From assembly GCA_009838765.1 (NCBI GenBank), contig VXQX01000039.1, positions 1 to 53,188 on the forward strand: DNA of 53,188 bases, given 5' to 3'. This DNA is from Gemmatimonadales bacterium. GTDB lineage: Bacteria; Gemmatimonadota; Gemmatimonadetes; Palauibacterales; Palauibacteraceae. The position numbers and the translations under genes are program-made. Below, piece by piece: positions 34,762-44,136 of the stretch; positions within the stretch are counted from its first letter, which is position 1; every line of letters starts with the position of its first letter. The notes beneath the pieces are model-generated. The model did not search any database and was not told the origin of the DNA. It saw only the letters and a program-made list of their open reading frames with translations.

Positions 34762-35631
34762 CTAGGGGACGGACGGAGCCTCGTCAAACCGCTTGGGCCC
34801 GTCCGACCGATCCGCCGACTCTCCGGCAGGATCGGCGCCGGGGCGGCTCAGTTCGGGCGCCGGGACGTCGGCGGCCAGGTGGTCGCGGAGCTGCTGTGAC
34901 GAGAGGTTGCGGCGGAGGACTCCGCGGCGGGCGAGAGAAATCTGGCTCGTCTCCTCGGACACGACCACGACGTACGCGTCGGTCTCCTCCGAGAGGCCGA
35001 GCGTCGCCCGGTGCCGCGTCCCCAGCGTCCGGTCGCTGAGGGGATACTGCGTAAGCGGCAGGTGGACCCCGGCGGCCACGATCTGCCCGTCGCGCACGAT
35101 GACCGCCCCATCGTGGAGGGGCGACTTCGGTGTGAACAGTGACACGAGCAGGCTGGACGATACGTCGGCCCGGAGACGCGTCCCCGTCTTCTCGATGTAC
35201 TCTTCGAGGGAGAGTTCGCGTTCGATCGCGATGATCGCCCCCGTCCGGGTGCGGGAGAGTTCGGCGGCTGCTTTCGCGATCTCGTCGGCGACCGCCTCGC
35301 TACGCTCCTGCAGCCGGGTCAGCGCGCTCAGTACGCGGCTGCGACCGATCCGCGCGAGCGCGTTCCTCAGCTCCGGGTGAAAGACGACGATGAGCGCGAA
35401 CGCGCCGTACGTGAAGGCCTGCGAGAGGATCGACCGGATGAGGTCGAGGCTGAGCCAGCCCGCCGCGGCGTACACCGCTACGAGGAGGACGAGGCCGAAC
35501 AGCATCTGGAACGCCCGGGTGCCCGACCAGAGGATGAGCACCCGGTAGATGAGGACCGCGACGACGGTGATCTCGAAGACGTCCAGGAGATCGATCTGAA
35601 GCAGGCCCACGTAACTCCAGAAGGCGCCCAT
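34762..35631 (-). CDS. cdaA: CdaA diadenylate cyclase (c-di-AMP synthase)
   Basis: 289 residues. Three N-terminal membrane segments (~7-83) followed by a DAC domain with the catalytic DGA (174-176) and RHR (206-208) motifs, both intact. Makes c-di-AMP, which controls potassium and osmotic homeostasis and cell-wall stress. In Firmicutes cdaA sits with ybbR-glmM; here it ends an hpt-ftsH-folP-cdaA run, sharing an ATG/TGA overlap with folP. The ~40-residue C-terminal tail is Pro/Gly/Asp-rich. Confidence 0.93.
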   Translation of the reverse strand: MGAFWSYVGLLQIDLLDVFEITVVAVLIYRVLILWSGTRAFQMLFGLVLLVAVYAAAGWLSLDLIRSILSQAFTYGAFALIVVFHPELRNALARIGRSRVLSALTRLQERSEAVADEIAKAAAELSRTRTGAIIAIERELSLEEYIEKTGTRLRADVSSSLLVSLFTPKSPLHDGAVIVRDGQIVAAGVHLPLTQYPLSDRTLGTRHRATLGLSEETDAYVVVVSEETSQISLARRGVLRRNLSSQQLRDHLAADVPAPELSRPGADPAGESADRSDGPKRFDEAPSVP

Positions 35632-36572
35632 CAGCCGGCGTCTCCAGCCGCGCGCGGGCGGATGACCGTACGGGCGCCGCGAACGTCGCCGGCGCGGCGC
35701 GCATCGATCGCGCGCTCGACAGCGAGCGCCTGGCGCACCTCACGAACATCGTGCACACGGAGCACGTCGGCGCCGTGCCGCGCCGCGGCCAGAGACGCGG
35801 CCACGGAGGCCGTGACACGCTCGGCCGGGCCCACATCGAGCAGCGCCCCGAGAAAGGACTTGCGCGACGGGCCGACCCACACCGGCGCTCCGAGCGACGC
35901 GACCTCATCGAGCCGGGCCAGCAGTTCGAAGTTCCCGTCGACGGACTTGCCGAAACCAAGCCCCGGATCGACTGCGATCTGTCCCGGTTCGCACCCCGCA
36001 TCGAGCGCCGCCCGCCGCGCGTCGGCGAGGGCGCCACGGACCTCCGCCGCGACATCGCCGTAGGCGGTGTCGAGTTGCATCGTTCGGGGCGTGCCCCGCA
36101 TGTGCATGAGCACGAGCCCGACGCCCGTCCGGGCCGCGAGCCTTGCCAGCCCCGGACCGGCGCGCAGGGCCGTTACGTCGTTGATCGCCGCGGCGCCCGC
36201 GTCCACCGCCCGCTCCGCCACCTCGAGTTTGTGCGTGTCCACGGAGATGGGGATCGGGAGATCGCACAGTCCGCGGAGCACGGGTTCGAGCCGGGCCCAT
36301 TCCTCGTCCGCCGACACCGGATCGGCGCCGGGACGAGTGGACTCGGCCCCGATATCGAGGATCGCCGCTCCCTCTTCCGCGATCCGTCGGCCGCGGGCGA
36401 TCGCCTCCCGAGGTTGCTCGAACCGGCCCCCATCCGAGAACGAATCCGGCGTGACGTTCAGGATCCCCGCGATCACGGGCGATTCGAGCGGGATCTCCCG
36501 GTCGCCAGCCCGCCAGGTGCGCGCCGGCCCCGCCGTGGAGAGCCCCATCCGCGGACGCCGGGGTCTTGCCAT
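35631..36572 (-). CDS. folP: FolP, dihydropteroate synthase
   Basis: Joins p-aminobenzoate to the pterin pyrophosphate in folate synthesis; sulfonamide target. 313 residues with the family motifs GILNVTPDSFSDGG, IGAESTRPGADPV, NDVTALR, VLMHMRGTPRTMQ, DPGLGFGKSVDGN and VGPSRKSFLG. The first ~28 residues are basic and may not all be translated, but no better start was seen. Starts 6 bp after the ftsH stop. Confidence 0.96.
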   Translation of the reverse strand: MARPRRPRMGLSTAGPARTWRAGDREIPLESPVIAGILNVTPDSFSDGGRFEQPREAIARGRRIAEEGAAILDIGAESTRPGADPVSADEEWARLEPVLRGLCDLPIPISVDTHKLEVAERAVDAGAAAINDVTALRAGPGLARLAARTGVGLVLMHMRGTPRTMQLDTAYGDVAAEVRGALADARRAALDAGCEPGQIAVDPGLGFGKSVDGNFELLARLDEVASLGAPVWVGPSRKSFLGALLDVGPAERVTASVAASLAAARHGADVLRVHDVREVRQALAVERAIDARRAGDVRGARTVIRPRAAGDAG

Positions 36573-36578
36573 GGGCCG

Positions 36579-38579
36579 CTAGGCGGGGGCCGGGGCGGGC
36601 TCGCCCCCCGCACCCTCGAGCGGACGCTCGCGCTGCGGCGCCGGCTCGAGGGCCGCTGGCCGCGGCTCCCGCGGGGCGGGTTCCGGAGCCGGGGCCGGCA
36701 ACTCCCGGCCCTCCTCGAGCAGCTTGATGTCTTCCGAATCGAGCGTTTCCCGCTCCAGCAGCGCCTCCGCGATCGCTTCGAGAAGCGCCTGATGTTCGTC
36801 GAGCACGACCCGCGTGGCGGCGTACGACTCATCCAGGATGCGCTTGATCTCGCCATCCACGAGTTCGGCCGTCTTCTCGCTGACCTCGCGGCGCTGGGAG
36901 AGGTCCCGGCCCAGGAAGACCTCCTGCTCCCGGTCCCCTACGGACATCGCCCCCACGGCCGGCGACATCCCGAACTGCGTGACCATGCGGCGCGCGAGAT
37001 CCGTCGCGCGCTCGATGTCGTTGCCCGCGCCGGTCGTGATCTTGCCGTCGCCGAACATCATTTCTTCGGCCACACGCCCGCCGAAGAGCATCTTGAGCTG
37101 GCCCTCGAGCCACTCCTTCGTGTAGTTGTGGCGATCCTCCTCGGGAAGCGAGGCCGTGATCCCGAGGGCCCGCCCGCGCGGGACGATCGTCACCTTGTGG
37201 AGGGGATCCAGCCCCGGTACGCGGAGGGCGACCACGGCATGCCCTGCCTCGTGATAGGCCGTGACGCGGCGCTCTTCCTCGGAGATCACCATGCTCCGGC
37301 GCTCGGTGCCGAGCATGACCTTGTCCTTGGCCCGCTCGAACTCCTCCATGTAGACGCGATCCTTGTCGGCCCGCGCCGCGATGAGCGCGGCCTCGTTCAC
37401 GACGTTCTCGATATCCGCGCCCGAGAGCCCGGGGGTCCCCTTCGCCAGCACCGCGAGGTCGACATCGTCGGCGAGCGGGATGTCCTGCGTATGCACCTGG
37501 AAGATCCCCTCGCGCCCCTTGATATCGGGATTGTCGACCACGATCTGGCGATCGAAGCGACCGGGGCGCAGGAGCGCGGGATCGAGCACGTCAGGCCGGT
37601 TCGTGGCCGCGAGGAGAATCACTCCCTCGTTCGATTCGAACCCGTCCATCTCCACGAGCAACTGGTTCAGGGTCTGTTCGCGCTCGTCGTGCCCGCCCCC
37701 GAGGCCGGCCCCCCGGTGGCGTCCGACCGCATCGATCTCGTCGATGAAGATGATGCAGGGCGCCTGCGCCTTTCCCTGTTCGAAGAGGTCGCGAACGCGG
37801 GAGGCCCCCACGCCGACGAACATCTCCACGAAGTCGGAGCCCGACATGGAGAAGAACGGTCGGCCGGCCTCACCGGCGACGGCCCTCGCGAGGAGCGTCT
37901 TTCCGGTGCCCGGCGGGCCGACGAGCAGCGCGCCCTTCGGCAGGCGCCCGCCCAGCCGCGAGAACTTCCTCGGATCCTTGAGGAACTCGATGATCTCCTG
38001 CAATTCATCTTTTGCTTCATCGCATCCCGCAACGTCGGCAAAGGTGATCTTCGGCGTGTCCCCGCTCAGGAGTCGGGCCTTCGACTTCCCGAAACTGAAC
38101 GCCCGCGATCCTCCGGCCTGCATCTGCCGGATGACGAAGAGCCAGAGCCCGATGATGAAGATCCAGGGAAGGATCGAGATGAATACGTTCAGCCAGTTGC
38201 TGCGCGCGGGCAGCGTCTCGATCGTGATGTCGGCCTCGAGCAGTTCGCTCATGAGGGCGTCGCCGATCTCCCGCGTCGGCAGCAGAAGATGGAAGTTCGC
38301 AATCTCCGCTTCTTCAACGGCGATCGCGCTCCGGAGGCTGCCCTCCACCTCTCCGGTGCCGAGGCGCACCTGGATCGACTCGATGTTCCGCTGCTCGATC
38401 TGCTCCCGGAACTGCGTATAACTCAGCGTCTCCCGGCCCTCCCTGGCGCCTCCCATGAACTGGAGAAGGGCGACGGGGATCAGAATCAACAGGGCCCAGA
38501 ACGACGCCGTCCTGAGCCATCGGTGCATGCGCCCCGAGGGATCGCTGCCGTCCGGCCGCTGCGGCTGTTCTTGTCTCAT
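36579..38579 (-). CDS. ftsH: FtsH, membrane AAA+ zinc metalloprotease
   Basis: 666 residues: two membrane segments (~26-42 and ~126-146) around a periplasmic part, then AAA+ Walker A GPPGTGKT and Walker [16 protein letters not shown], the second region of homology RPGRFDRQI, and the zinc site HEAGH (443-447). Degrades misassembled membrane proteins and regulators. The C-terminal ~35 residues are Pro/Ala/Glu repeats ([14 protein letters not shown]) absent from E. coli FtsH. Order tilS-hpt-ftsH is the widespread bacterial arrangement. Confidence 0.98.
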   Translation of the reverse strand: MRQEQPQRPDGSDPSGRMHRWLRTASFWALLILIPVALLQFMGGAREGRETLSYTQFREQIEQRNIESIQVRLGTGEVEGSLRSAIAVEEAEIANFHLLLPTREIGDALMSELLEADITIETLPARSNWLNVFISILPWIFIIGLWLFVIRQMQAGGSRAFSFGKSKARLLSGDTPKITFADVAGCDEAKDELQEIIEFLKDPRKFSRLGGRLPKGALLVGPPGTGKTLLARAVAGEAGRPFFSMSGSDFVEMFVGVGASRVRDLFEQGKAQAPCIIFIDEIDAVGRHRGAGLGGGHDEREQTLNQLLVEMDGFESNEGVILLAATNRPDVLDPALLRPGRFDRQIVVDNPDIKGREGIFQVHTQDIPLADDVDLAVLAKGTPGLSGADIENVVNEAALIAARADKDRVYMEEFERAKDKVMLGTERRSMVISEEERRVTAYHEAGHAVVALRVPGLDPLHKVTIVPRGRALGITASLPEEDRHNYTKEWLEGQLKMLFGGRVAEEMMFGDGKITTGAGNDIERATDLARRMVTQFGMSPAVGAMSVGDREQEVFLGRDLSQRREVSEKTAELVDGEIKRILDESYAATRVVLDEHQALLEAIAEALLERETLDSEDIKLLEEGRELPAPAPEPAPREPRPAALEPAPQRERPLEGAGGEPAPAPA

Positions 38580-38640
38580 TTTGATCTATTCCGACCTGTT
38601 CAAGCTCCGATGTCTCGCCTGCGGCCGTCTCGCGTACGGC

Positions 38641-39204
38641 TCACGTACGGGGACACGCGATAAACGGAAGGTGACGAAAATCCTCCCCATGATCCAATCC
38701 ATACCCCACAAGGAACTCATTTGGTGCATCGAAGCCAACCCACCTCGGCTCCCAGTTCAGATCCGGCGCGATGCGCTTGTGGAGGAGCGCGCAGATCTCG
38801 AGAGAAGCGGGACCTCGCTCGGCGATCCCGCCGCACAACTGGTTCAGCGTGGTGCCGCTGTCGACGATGTCCTCGACGATGATGATGTGTCGGCCGGCCA
38901 TCGGGGCCCTCGGGTCGTAGAGCAGTTCCACGTGGCCCGAGCTCTTCGTGCCCTTGCCGTAGCTGGACGCGACGAGGAAGTCGACCTGCAGCGGACGCCG
39001 GATCTGGCGGACCAGATCGCCGAGGAACACGAACGACCCCTTGAGCAGTCCGAGCAGCAGGATGTCGGCGTCCGGCGGGTAGGCGGCGGCGATCTCCGCT
39101 CCCATGCGGGCGACGCGCGCCGCGATCTCCGACGCGGAGTAGACGATGCGGCCGAGCGGCTCGCCCCCCGTGTACTCGGTGAACTCACGTTCCGCGGCGG
39201 TCAT
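38641..39204 (-). CDS. hpt: Hypoxanthine phosphoribosyltransferase
   Basis: 187 residues; salvages hypoxanthine/guanine with PRPP. Shows ILLLGLLKGSFVFLGDL, the PRPP-binding IIIVEDIVDSGTTL and the C-terminal WVGFDAPNEFLVGYGLDHGE. I use ATG 39204 (20-base overlap with tilS); an in-frame region reaches 39279 but has no better start. The conserved tilS-hpt-ftsH neighbourhood supports the call. Confidence 0.94.
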   Translation of the reverse strand: MTAAEREFTEYTGGEPLGRIVYSASEIAARVARMGAEIAAAYPPDADILLLGLLKGSFVFLGDLVRQIRRPLQVDFLVASSYGKGTKSSGHVELLYDPRAPMAGRHIIIVEDIVDSGTTLNQLCGGIAERGPASLEICALLHKRIAPDLNWEPRWVGFDAPNEFLVGYGLDHGEDFRHLPFIACPRT

Positions 39205-40630
39205 CGTGCCGGTGTCGGCGCTCTGTGAATCCAATGGCGAACCACGCTCCTCCGGGGTCGGCCGGTTCCACCGCCGCACTGGAGTGTCCGGCCACCCACA
39301 GCACTCTCCGGTCGGCGTCCACTACGACCGGCACGCCTGAACGATCCGAGGCCGGCACGCGGCGCTCCATCAGCAGCTTCGCGACTTTTCGCGTTCCGGC
39401 CCGTGTGCGGATCCGGTCTCCGGGTTGCGGCCCCCGTACGCGGATCGGGAACCGGATGCCGCCGACAGGGAGCGCGGTCGCCCAGCGTTCCGTACCCTCC
39501 AGAGCGCCCCAGCGCAGCTCGTAGCCGCGCCCGCCAAGGCGGATCGGCTCCCGCCCCCCCCGCCGCGCCCGCGTCCGGTCGATATCGAACTCGCGGTTGG
39601 GCGGCGCCTCGCGCACGCGCCGGACATGAATTCGATCGAACTCCCGCTCGACCCGCAGACCCGCCGCGATGTCCACTCCGTGCCCGCTCTTCGCCGTGTC
39701 GATGAAGGCTGCGCCCGCGCGGGTTCCGCGACGGGACACCAGGAAACCCATGTCCCTGGCGATCTGCCGCAACATGCGCCCGCGAGCCGCCCGATCATAC
39801 CCCAGCAGTACGGACCGGGCAATTTGCGCCCTGCCGGCGCTTTCCCCGTATCCCGCGGCGGAGAGCAGCCGCCGAACGGCCGCTTCCAGCCCGCCATCGG
39901 CGACGGCGGCAGCCGTTCCGAGTCCCGCCAGCCGTCGGCGGATGGATGGATCCCGATCGTCCAGCGCCGGGAGCAGTCCGTAACGCACCCGCGAGCGCCG
40001 GTAACGGGGATTCCGATTCTCGGGGTCCCTCACCCACTCGCGTTCCGCGGCCCGCAGGTAGCCTCTCAGTTCTTCGCGCGAGAAGCCGAGCAGCGGACGC
40101 ACGAAGGCCCCACGGCGAGCGGGTATGCCGGCCAGTCCGCGAAAGCCGGGGCCGCGCAGCAGGTGCAGCAGCACCGTCTCCACCTGGTCATCGCGCTGGT
40201 GCGCGAGGGCGACGCGATCCGCCCCGGCCCGACACCGCGCCTCGGCAAGGAACGCGTATCTGGCCGCCCGCCACGCCGCCGGGCCGCCCGCGAGTCCGGT
40301 CGCCCGGCCCACGTCGCACGGGATTTCGGCCCGGCGGCAGAGTTCCGCGGCCCTGGCGGCCCAGGCGGCGCTTTCCGGCTGGAGTCCGTGGTCGAAGTGG
40401 GCCGCGCTCAGATCTAGCGGCCAGGAATCGGCCAGCGCGCGGAGGAGATGAAGGAGCGCGAGCGAGTCCGACCCGCCGGAGAACGCCACGACGACGCGCG
40501 AGCCTCGCGGCAGAAGCTCTGGAGCCGCCCGGAGCGCGCCCCGCAGGCGCGCCTCCACGCCGGCGCCCGCGACCGGCGGGGCGGCGGCGCCGGGCGTCAG
40601 GGTTCTCCTTGCGGGGGGCGGTCGCGCCAC
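39185..40630 (-). CDS. tilS: TilS, tRNA(Ile) lysidine synthetase
   Basis: Converts C34 of the CAU anticodon of tRNA-Ile2 to lysidine, so that it reads AUA. 481 residues with the ATP-pyrophosphatase loop SGGSDS (51-56), AHFDHGLQPES, ALAHQRDDQVETVLLHLLRG and a C-terminal substrate domain (ELRWGALEGTER...). The start is a GTG at 40630 that overlaps the preceding small ORF by 34 bases; the first ~20 residues are Pro/Ala-rich, so the true start could be slightly downstream. Confidence 0.9.
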   Translation of the reverse strand: MARPPPARRTLTPGAAAPPVAGAGVEARLRGALRAAPELLPRGSRVVVAFSGGSDSLALLHLLRALADSWPLDLSAAHFDHGLQPESAAWAARAAELCRRAEIPCDVGRATGLAGGPAAWRAARYAFLAEARCRAGADRVALAHQRDDQVETVLLHLLRGPGFRGLAGIPARRGAFVRPLLGFSREELRGYLRAAEREWVRDPENRNPRYRRSRVRYGLLPALDDRDPSIRRRLAGLGTAAAVADGGLEAAVRRLLSAAGYGESAGRAQIARSVLLGYDRAARGRMLRQIARDMGFLVSRRGTRAGAAFIDTAKSGHGVDIAAGLRVEREFDRIHVRRVREAPPNREFDIDRTRARRGGREPIRLGGRGYELRWGALEGTERWATALPVGGIRFPIRVRGPQPGDRIRTRAGTRKVAKLLMERRVPASDRSGVPVVVDADRRVLWVAGHSSAAVEPADPGGAWFAIGFTERRHRHDDRRGT

Positions 40631-40848
40631 GCCGCCGGGCCGCGGCGGAAGTCGAGTGCGTCGGCTACGGCGACGCCGAACTTCGGCCGCGCCGGTAACT
40701 CTCCGAACGCGATCTCCGATGGAGAGTCGGCAGAGGGGTCCGGGGAGGCGGTCGCGGATCGGCGTAGCTTGCGCCCGTGCTCCCAGATGCGATCCCGCCC
40801 GACCACGTACGCCCGCAGGGCCCCGGCGATGTCCTTCGATCCGCTCAT
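40597..40848 (-). CDS. Small hypothetical protein between frr and tilS
   Basis: 83 residues, MSGSKDIAGALRAYVVGRD onward, with basic and Pro/Asp-rich parts and no recognised domain. It is supported by position: its ATG overlaps the frr stop (ATGA), giving the coupling seen throughout this operon, and it overlaps tilS by 34 bases. It has no membrane segment or signal peptide. It could be an authentic small protein or an ORF kept open by high GC. Confidence 0.5.
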   Translation of the reverse strand: MSGSKDIAGALRAYVVGRDRIWEHGRKLRRSATASPDPSADSPSEIAFGELPARPKFGVAVADALDFRRGPAAWRDRPPQGEP

Positions 40849-41402
40849 ACCTCCAGCACCTCCGCTTCCCTGCGCGTCAGCATCGCGTCGATCTTCTTCA
40901 CGTAGTCGTCGGTCTGCGTCTGAACCTCGGCCATCGTGCGGCGGCAGACGTCCTCGCCGACCTCCCCGTCCCGCTGCATTTTCAGAAGCCGGTCGCGCGC
41001 TTCATGCCTCGCGTGCCGGATCGACACACGCCCCTCCTCCGCCATCCGGTGGAGGACCTTGACGAGCTCCAGCCGGCGCTCCTGGGTCAGCGGCGGGATG
41101 GGCACCCGGACGACCGCACCGTCCACGGAAGGGTTGAGCCCCAGGTCGCCGCTCTGGATCGCGCGCGCGACATCGCGGGCGATGTTCGGATCGTAAGGCT
41201 GCACCAGGAGCATCGTCGGCTCAGGGGCGCTGACGTTCGCCACCTGCCGCAACTGAACGATCGAGCCGTACGCCTCGACCCTCACGCCGTCGAGGATCGC
41301 CGTCGTCGCCTTTCCCGTACGCACCGTGGCGAATTCCCGCGCGATCGCCTCGATCGCGCTTTCCATCGCCAGGACCGCATTCTCCAGCGTCTCCTCCGGC
41401 AC
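40845..41402 (-). CDS. frr: Ribosome recycling factor
   Basis: 185 residues; with EF-G splits the post-termination ribosome. Begins at a GTG with GGAGGGG just upstream (VPEETLENAVLAMESAIEAI). Carries the family segments REFATVRTGKATTAILDGV, PIPPLTQERRLELVKVL and a C-terminal long helix pair (RTMAEVQTQTDDYVKKIDAM). Follows pyrH by 41 bp, in the typical rpsB-tsf-pyrH-frr order. Confidence 0.96.
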   Translation of the reverse strand: MPEETLENAVLAMESAIEAIAREFATVRTGKATTAILDGVRVEAYGSIVQLRQVANVSAPEPTMLLVQPYDPNIARDVARAIQSGDLGLNPSVDGAVVRVPIPPLTQERRLELVKVLHRMAEEGRVSIRHARHEARDRLLKMQRDGEVGEDVCRRTMAEVQTQTDDYVKKIDAMLTRREAEVLEV

Positions 41403-41443
41403 CGTCCCCTCCGATCTTCCCGAATCCTTCGGAACCCGGACAG

Positions 41444-42148
41444 CTACGCGACGAGGGTCCCGATCCTCTCGCCCCGCAACGCTGCCAGGATTGCACCGGG
41501 CCGCTCGATGTTCAAGACGACGATGGGCAGCGCGTTCTCCTTGCACAGGGAGATCGCCGCAGCGTCCATGACGCGGAGTTCACGGGTCATCACCTCGAGA
41601 TAGCCGATCTCGTCGATGAGCGAGGCCTCCGGGTCGGTCTCCGGATCCGCCGTGTACACGCCGTCGACCCGCGTCGCCTTCATGATCACGTCGGCTTCCA
41701 TCTCGATCGCCCGGAGTACGGCCGCCGTATCGGTGGAAAAATACGGATTCCCCGTACCTCCCGCGAAAATCACGACCCGTTGCTTCTCGAGATGGCGCAG
41801 CGCACGACGCCGGATGTAGGGTTCCGCGAGTTCCTCCATGCGGATGGCGGACATGACCCGCGTCTCCACGCCGGACTGTTCGAGCATGTCCTGAAGCGCC
41901 ATCGCGTTGATCACGGTCGCGAGCATGCCCATGTAGTCCGCGCTCACCCGGTCCATTCCGCGCGCGCTGGCTACCGTGCCGCGCATGATGTTCCCGCCGC
42001 CCACGACGAGCCCGAGGCTCACGCCGCTCTCGTGGACGCGACGGATTTCGTGCGTGAGTTCATCGATGACGGGCGGGTCGATGCCGAACCCCCGGTTCCC
42101 GGCGAGCGATTCGCCGGAGAGCTTCACGAGGGCGCGGCCATACTTCAG
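41444..42148 (-). CDS. pyrH: PyrH, UMP kinase (probable non-canonical CTG start)
   Basis: Phosphorylates UMP to UDP. The body is unmistakable: [59 protein letters not shown] and [16 protein letters not shown]. The start is unusual. Aligning [14 protein letters not shown] with the usual M-K-Y-x-R start puts the first residue at CTG 42148-42146. In frame, the only canonical codons are a GTG far upstream inside tsf (42292) and a GTG that would cut off the first beta strand. I use the CTG, giving 234 residues, the family length. Confidence 0.88.
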   Translation of the reverse strand: MKYGRALVKLSGESLAGNRGFGIDPPVIDELTHEIRRVHESGVSLGLVVGGGNIMRGTVASARGMDRVSADYMGMLATVINAMALQDMLEQSGVETRVMSAIRMEELAEPYIRRRALRHLEKQRVVIFAGGTGNPYFSTDTAAVLRAIEMEADVIMKATRVDGVYTADPETDPEASLIDEIGYLEVMTRELRVMDAAAISLCKENALPIVVLNIERPGAILAALRGERIGTLVA

Positions 42149-42183
42149 GTCGCCCGCGCCCCCGGGAATCCGGTCGGCGGAAC

Positions 42184-43041
42184 TCAGCCGCCCACCTCGA
42201 AGCGGACGAACCGCCGAACCGCCAGATCCTGTCCCGCCTCGCGCAGGACGTCCCTCACCTTCAGGTCGGGATCGCGCACGTAGGCCTGCCACAGAAGCGC
42301 GTTCTCCTCGTAGAACTTGCGCATGCGGCCCTCCACGATCTTCTCGGTGATCGAGGCCGGCTTGCCCTGTTCCAGCGCCTGCTCGGTCAGCAGCTTGCGC
42401 TCGCGTTCGACCTCCTCCTGCGGAATGTCGTCCGGCGACACGCCCCGGGGGTTGGTGGCCGCGGCGTGCATCGCGATCCCGCGGGCCGCCTCGAGCGCCG
42501 CGTCGCCCGAGGCCGAGACCTCCAACAGCACGCCGATGCGATTCCCGAAGTGGACATAGGACGCGAAGGCTCCATGAGCACCAAGGTCATAGCGCACGGC
42601 GCGTCCCACCTGGACGTTCTCTCCGACCTGGACCCGAAGTTCGTTGAGGCGGCCCTCGATCGCGCCTCCTCCCTCGAGTTGAAGCAGCGCGTCGCCCCGC
42701 ACGGTCTCCCCGTCCGGCACCGGGAGGTCGAACAGCCGCTCCGCGAGGTGCCGCGAGAAATCCTCGAACGCCTCGCTGCGAGCGACGAAGTCCGTCTCGC
42801 TCAGCACCTCGACCATCGAGGCGGACTCGTCACGCACCTCGATGCGGATCGTCCCCTCCGACACCGTGCGCGCCTCGCGCTTCGCCGCCTTCGCCGCGCC
42901 CGCCTTCCTGAGCAGGTCGATGGCCCGCTCCGTATCCCCCTCCGATTCGATGAGCGCGCGCTTGCAGTCCATCATCCCGGCGCCCGTCCGGTCGCGGAGA
43001 GCCTTCACCGCCCCGGCCGTGATCTGCGTCATGGTCTCCAT
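42184..43041 (-). CDS. tsf: Elongation factor Ts
   Basis: 285 residues; GDP/GTP exchange factor for EF-Tu. N-terminal UBA-like domain [20 protein letters not shown], then [15 protein letters not shown], and a C-terminal [20 protein letters not shown]. Start ATG 43041 has AAGGAG close upstream; a second ATG nine bases later is possible. The gene follows a terminator hairpin after rpsB, so its level relative to S2 is likely set by read-through. Confidence 0.96.
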   Translation of the reverse strand: METMTQITAGAVKALRDRTGAGMMDCKRALIESEGDTERAIDLLRKAGAAKAAKREARTVSEGTIRIEVRDESASMVEVLSETDFVARSEAFEDFSRHLAERLFDLPVPDGETVRGDALLQLEGGGAIEGRLNELRVQVGENVQVGRAVRYDLGAHGAFASYVHFGNRIGVLLEVSASGDAALEAARGIAMHAAATNPRGVSPDDIPQEEVERERKLLTEQALEQGKPASITEKIVEGRMRKFYEENALLWQAYVRDPDLKVRDVLREAGQDLAVRRFVRFEVGG

Positions 43042-43052
43042 GTCTCCTTCCC

Positions 43053-43078
43053 AAAAAAAAGGGCCACCGAAGTGGCCC
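43053..43078 (-). terminator. UUCG-tetraloop terminator/attenuator between rpsB and tsf
   Basis: Minus-strand stem GGGCCAC/GTGGCCC (arms 43072-43078 and 43061-43067) closed by a TTCG tetraloop, followed by eight T residues (43060-43053). It lies only 8 bp after the rpsB stop and 11 bp before the tsf start, so it must reduce tsf transcription unless read through. Confidence 0.9.
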
Positions 43079-43085
43079 CTTGCGG

Positions 43086-44114
43086 TCACTTCTCTTCCGA
43101 CTCCACCTCTCCGACAACTGCCGCTTCGGCATCCTCCGATCCGGCATCCGCCGCGGGCTCCGGGTTGTCGGCCACCGCGGGCTCCGGCTTGTCGGCCGCC
43201 GCGGGCTCCGACTTGTCGGCCGCTTCGGCCTTCGCATCGCTCTCGGCCGGCTCGGCTCCCTCGTCGGCGCTCTCTATCACGGCCGGATGGTGCAACCGCT
43301 GCGCGATGACCTCGGGACGCGGCTTTCTTCTCGGCCTCCGGCGACGCGAACTGCCGGCGGCGTCGGCGACCCCGCCGGCGTCGCTCGAATACGTGTACGC
43401 CTGCGACTCGGCCTCTTCCCGTCCCGCCTCCGGAATCTCGCGTCGCGACGTCTCCACGACATCCGCGATCGAGCGCGTGATCAGGGAAACGGAGCGAATC
43501 GCGTCATCGTTGCCCGCGATGGCGATGGTCAGGAGGTCGGGATCCGCATTCGTGTCCGCGATCGCGACGACCGGAATGCCGAGGCGGTTCGCCTCGCGCA
43601 CCGCGATGTCCTCGCGGGTCGAATCCACCACGAACACGAGCCCCGGCAGCCGGGTCATCTCCTTGATGCCGGACAGATAGCGGTCGAGCTTCTCGCGCTC
43701 CCGCTCGAGGAGCAGCCGCTCCTTCTTCGTGTAGAACTCGAACGCCCCTTCCTCGACGCCCCGCTCGAGTTCCTTCAGGCGCGCGATGTTCTTCTTGATC
43801 GTCTGGAAGTTGGTGAGCATCCCGCCGAGCCAGCGTTCCGTGACGTAGAAGGAACCGCACCGCTCGGCCTCCCCCCGCACGACGCGAGCGAGTTGGGACT
43901 TGGTGCACACGAAGAGCACGGACTTGCCCTCGACGATGGTCTGGCGCACGAGTTCGTGCGCCCGCTCGAGCTCCCGCTGCGTCTTCTTGAGATCGATGAG
44001 GTAGATCCCGCCGCACTCGGCAAAGATGTATTTTCGCATCTTCGGATTCCAGCGATGTGTCTGGTGCCCGAAGTGTACGCCCGCCTTCAACAGGTCCTGC
44101 AGCTCGACGCCCAT
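43086..44114 (-). CDS. rpsB: Ribosomal protein S2 with long repetitive C-terminal tail
   Basis: 342 residues; normal S2 is ~230-260. The core is standard: LLKAGVHFGHQTHRWNPKM, IYLIDLKKTQRELERAHEL, LGGMLTNFQTIKKNIARL and PVVAIADTNADPDLLTIAI. After residue ~235 comes a tail of Ala/Glu/Asp/Pro/Lys residues with three ADKxEPAx-type octapeptide units, ending in an acidic stretch. The tail is in frame and has normal codon use. Followed directly by a terminator before tsf. Confidence 0.95.
   Translation of the reverse strand: MGVELQDLLKAGVHFGHQTHRWNPKMRKYIFAECGGIYLIDLKKTQRELERAHELVRQTIVEGKSVLFVCTKSQLARVVRGEAERCGSFYVTERWLGGMLTNFQTIKKNIARLKELERGVEEGAFEFYTKKERLLLEREREKLDRYLSGIKEMTRLPGLVFVVDSTREDIAVREANRLGIPVVAIADTNADPDLLTIAIAGNDDAIRSVSLITRSIADVVETSRREIPEAGREEAESQAYTYSSDAGGVADAAGSSRRRRPRRKPRPEVIAQRLHHPAVIESADEGAEPAESDAKAEAADKSEPAAADKPEPAVADNPEPAADAGSEDAEAAVVGEVESEEK
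43153..43224. repeat. Three 24-bp tandem repeats in the rpsB tail
   Basis: Units start at 43153, 43177 and 43201, each GCGGGCTCCG-xx-TTGTCGGCC-xxx with two to four differences. They encode the octapeptides AD(K/N)(S/P)EPA(A/V). Being multiples of 3, changes in copy number would lengthen or shorten the S2 tail without frameshift. Confidence 0.9.
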
Positions 44115-44136
44115 GCGTTCGGCTATCCGCCTTCCG

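Noticed and set aside
43153-43224. Direct repeats considered as a CRISPR array
   Set aside because: The 24-bp units are contiguous, with no spacers, and encode an in-frame repeat tail of S2; no cas genes nearby.
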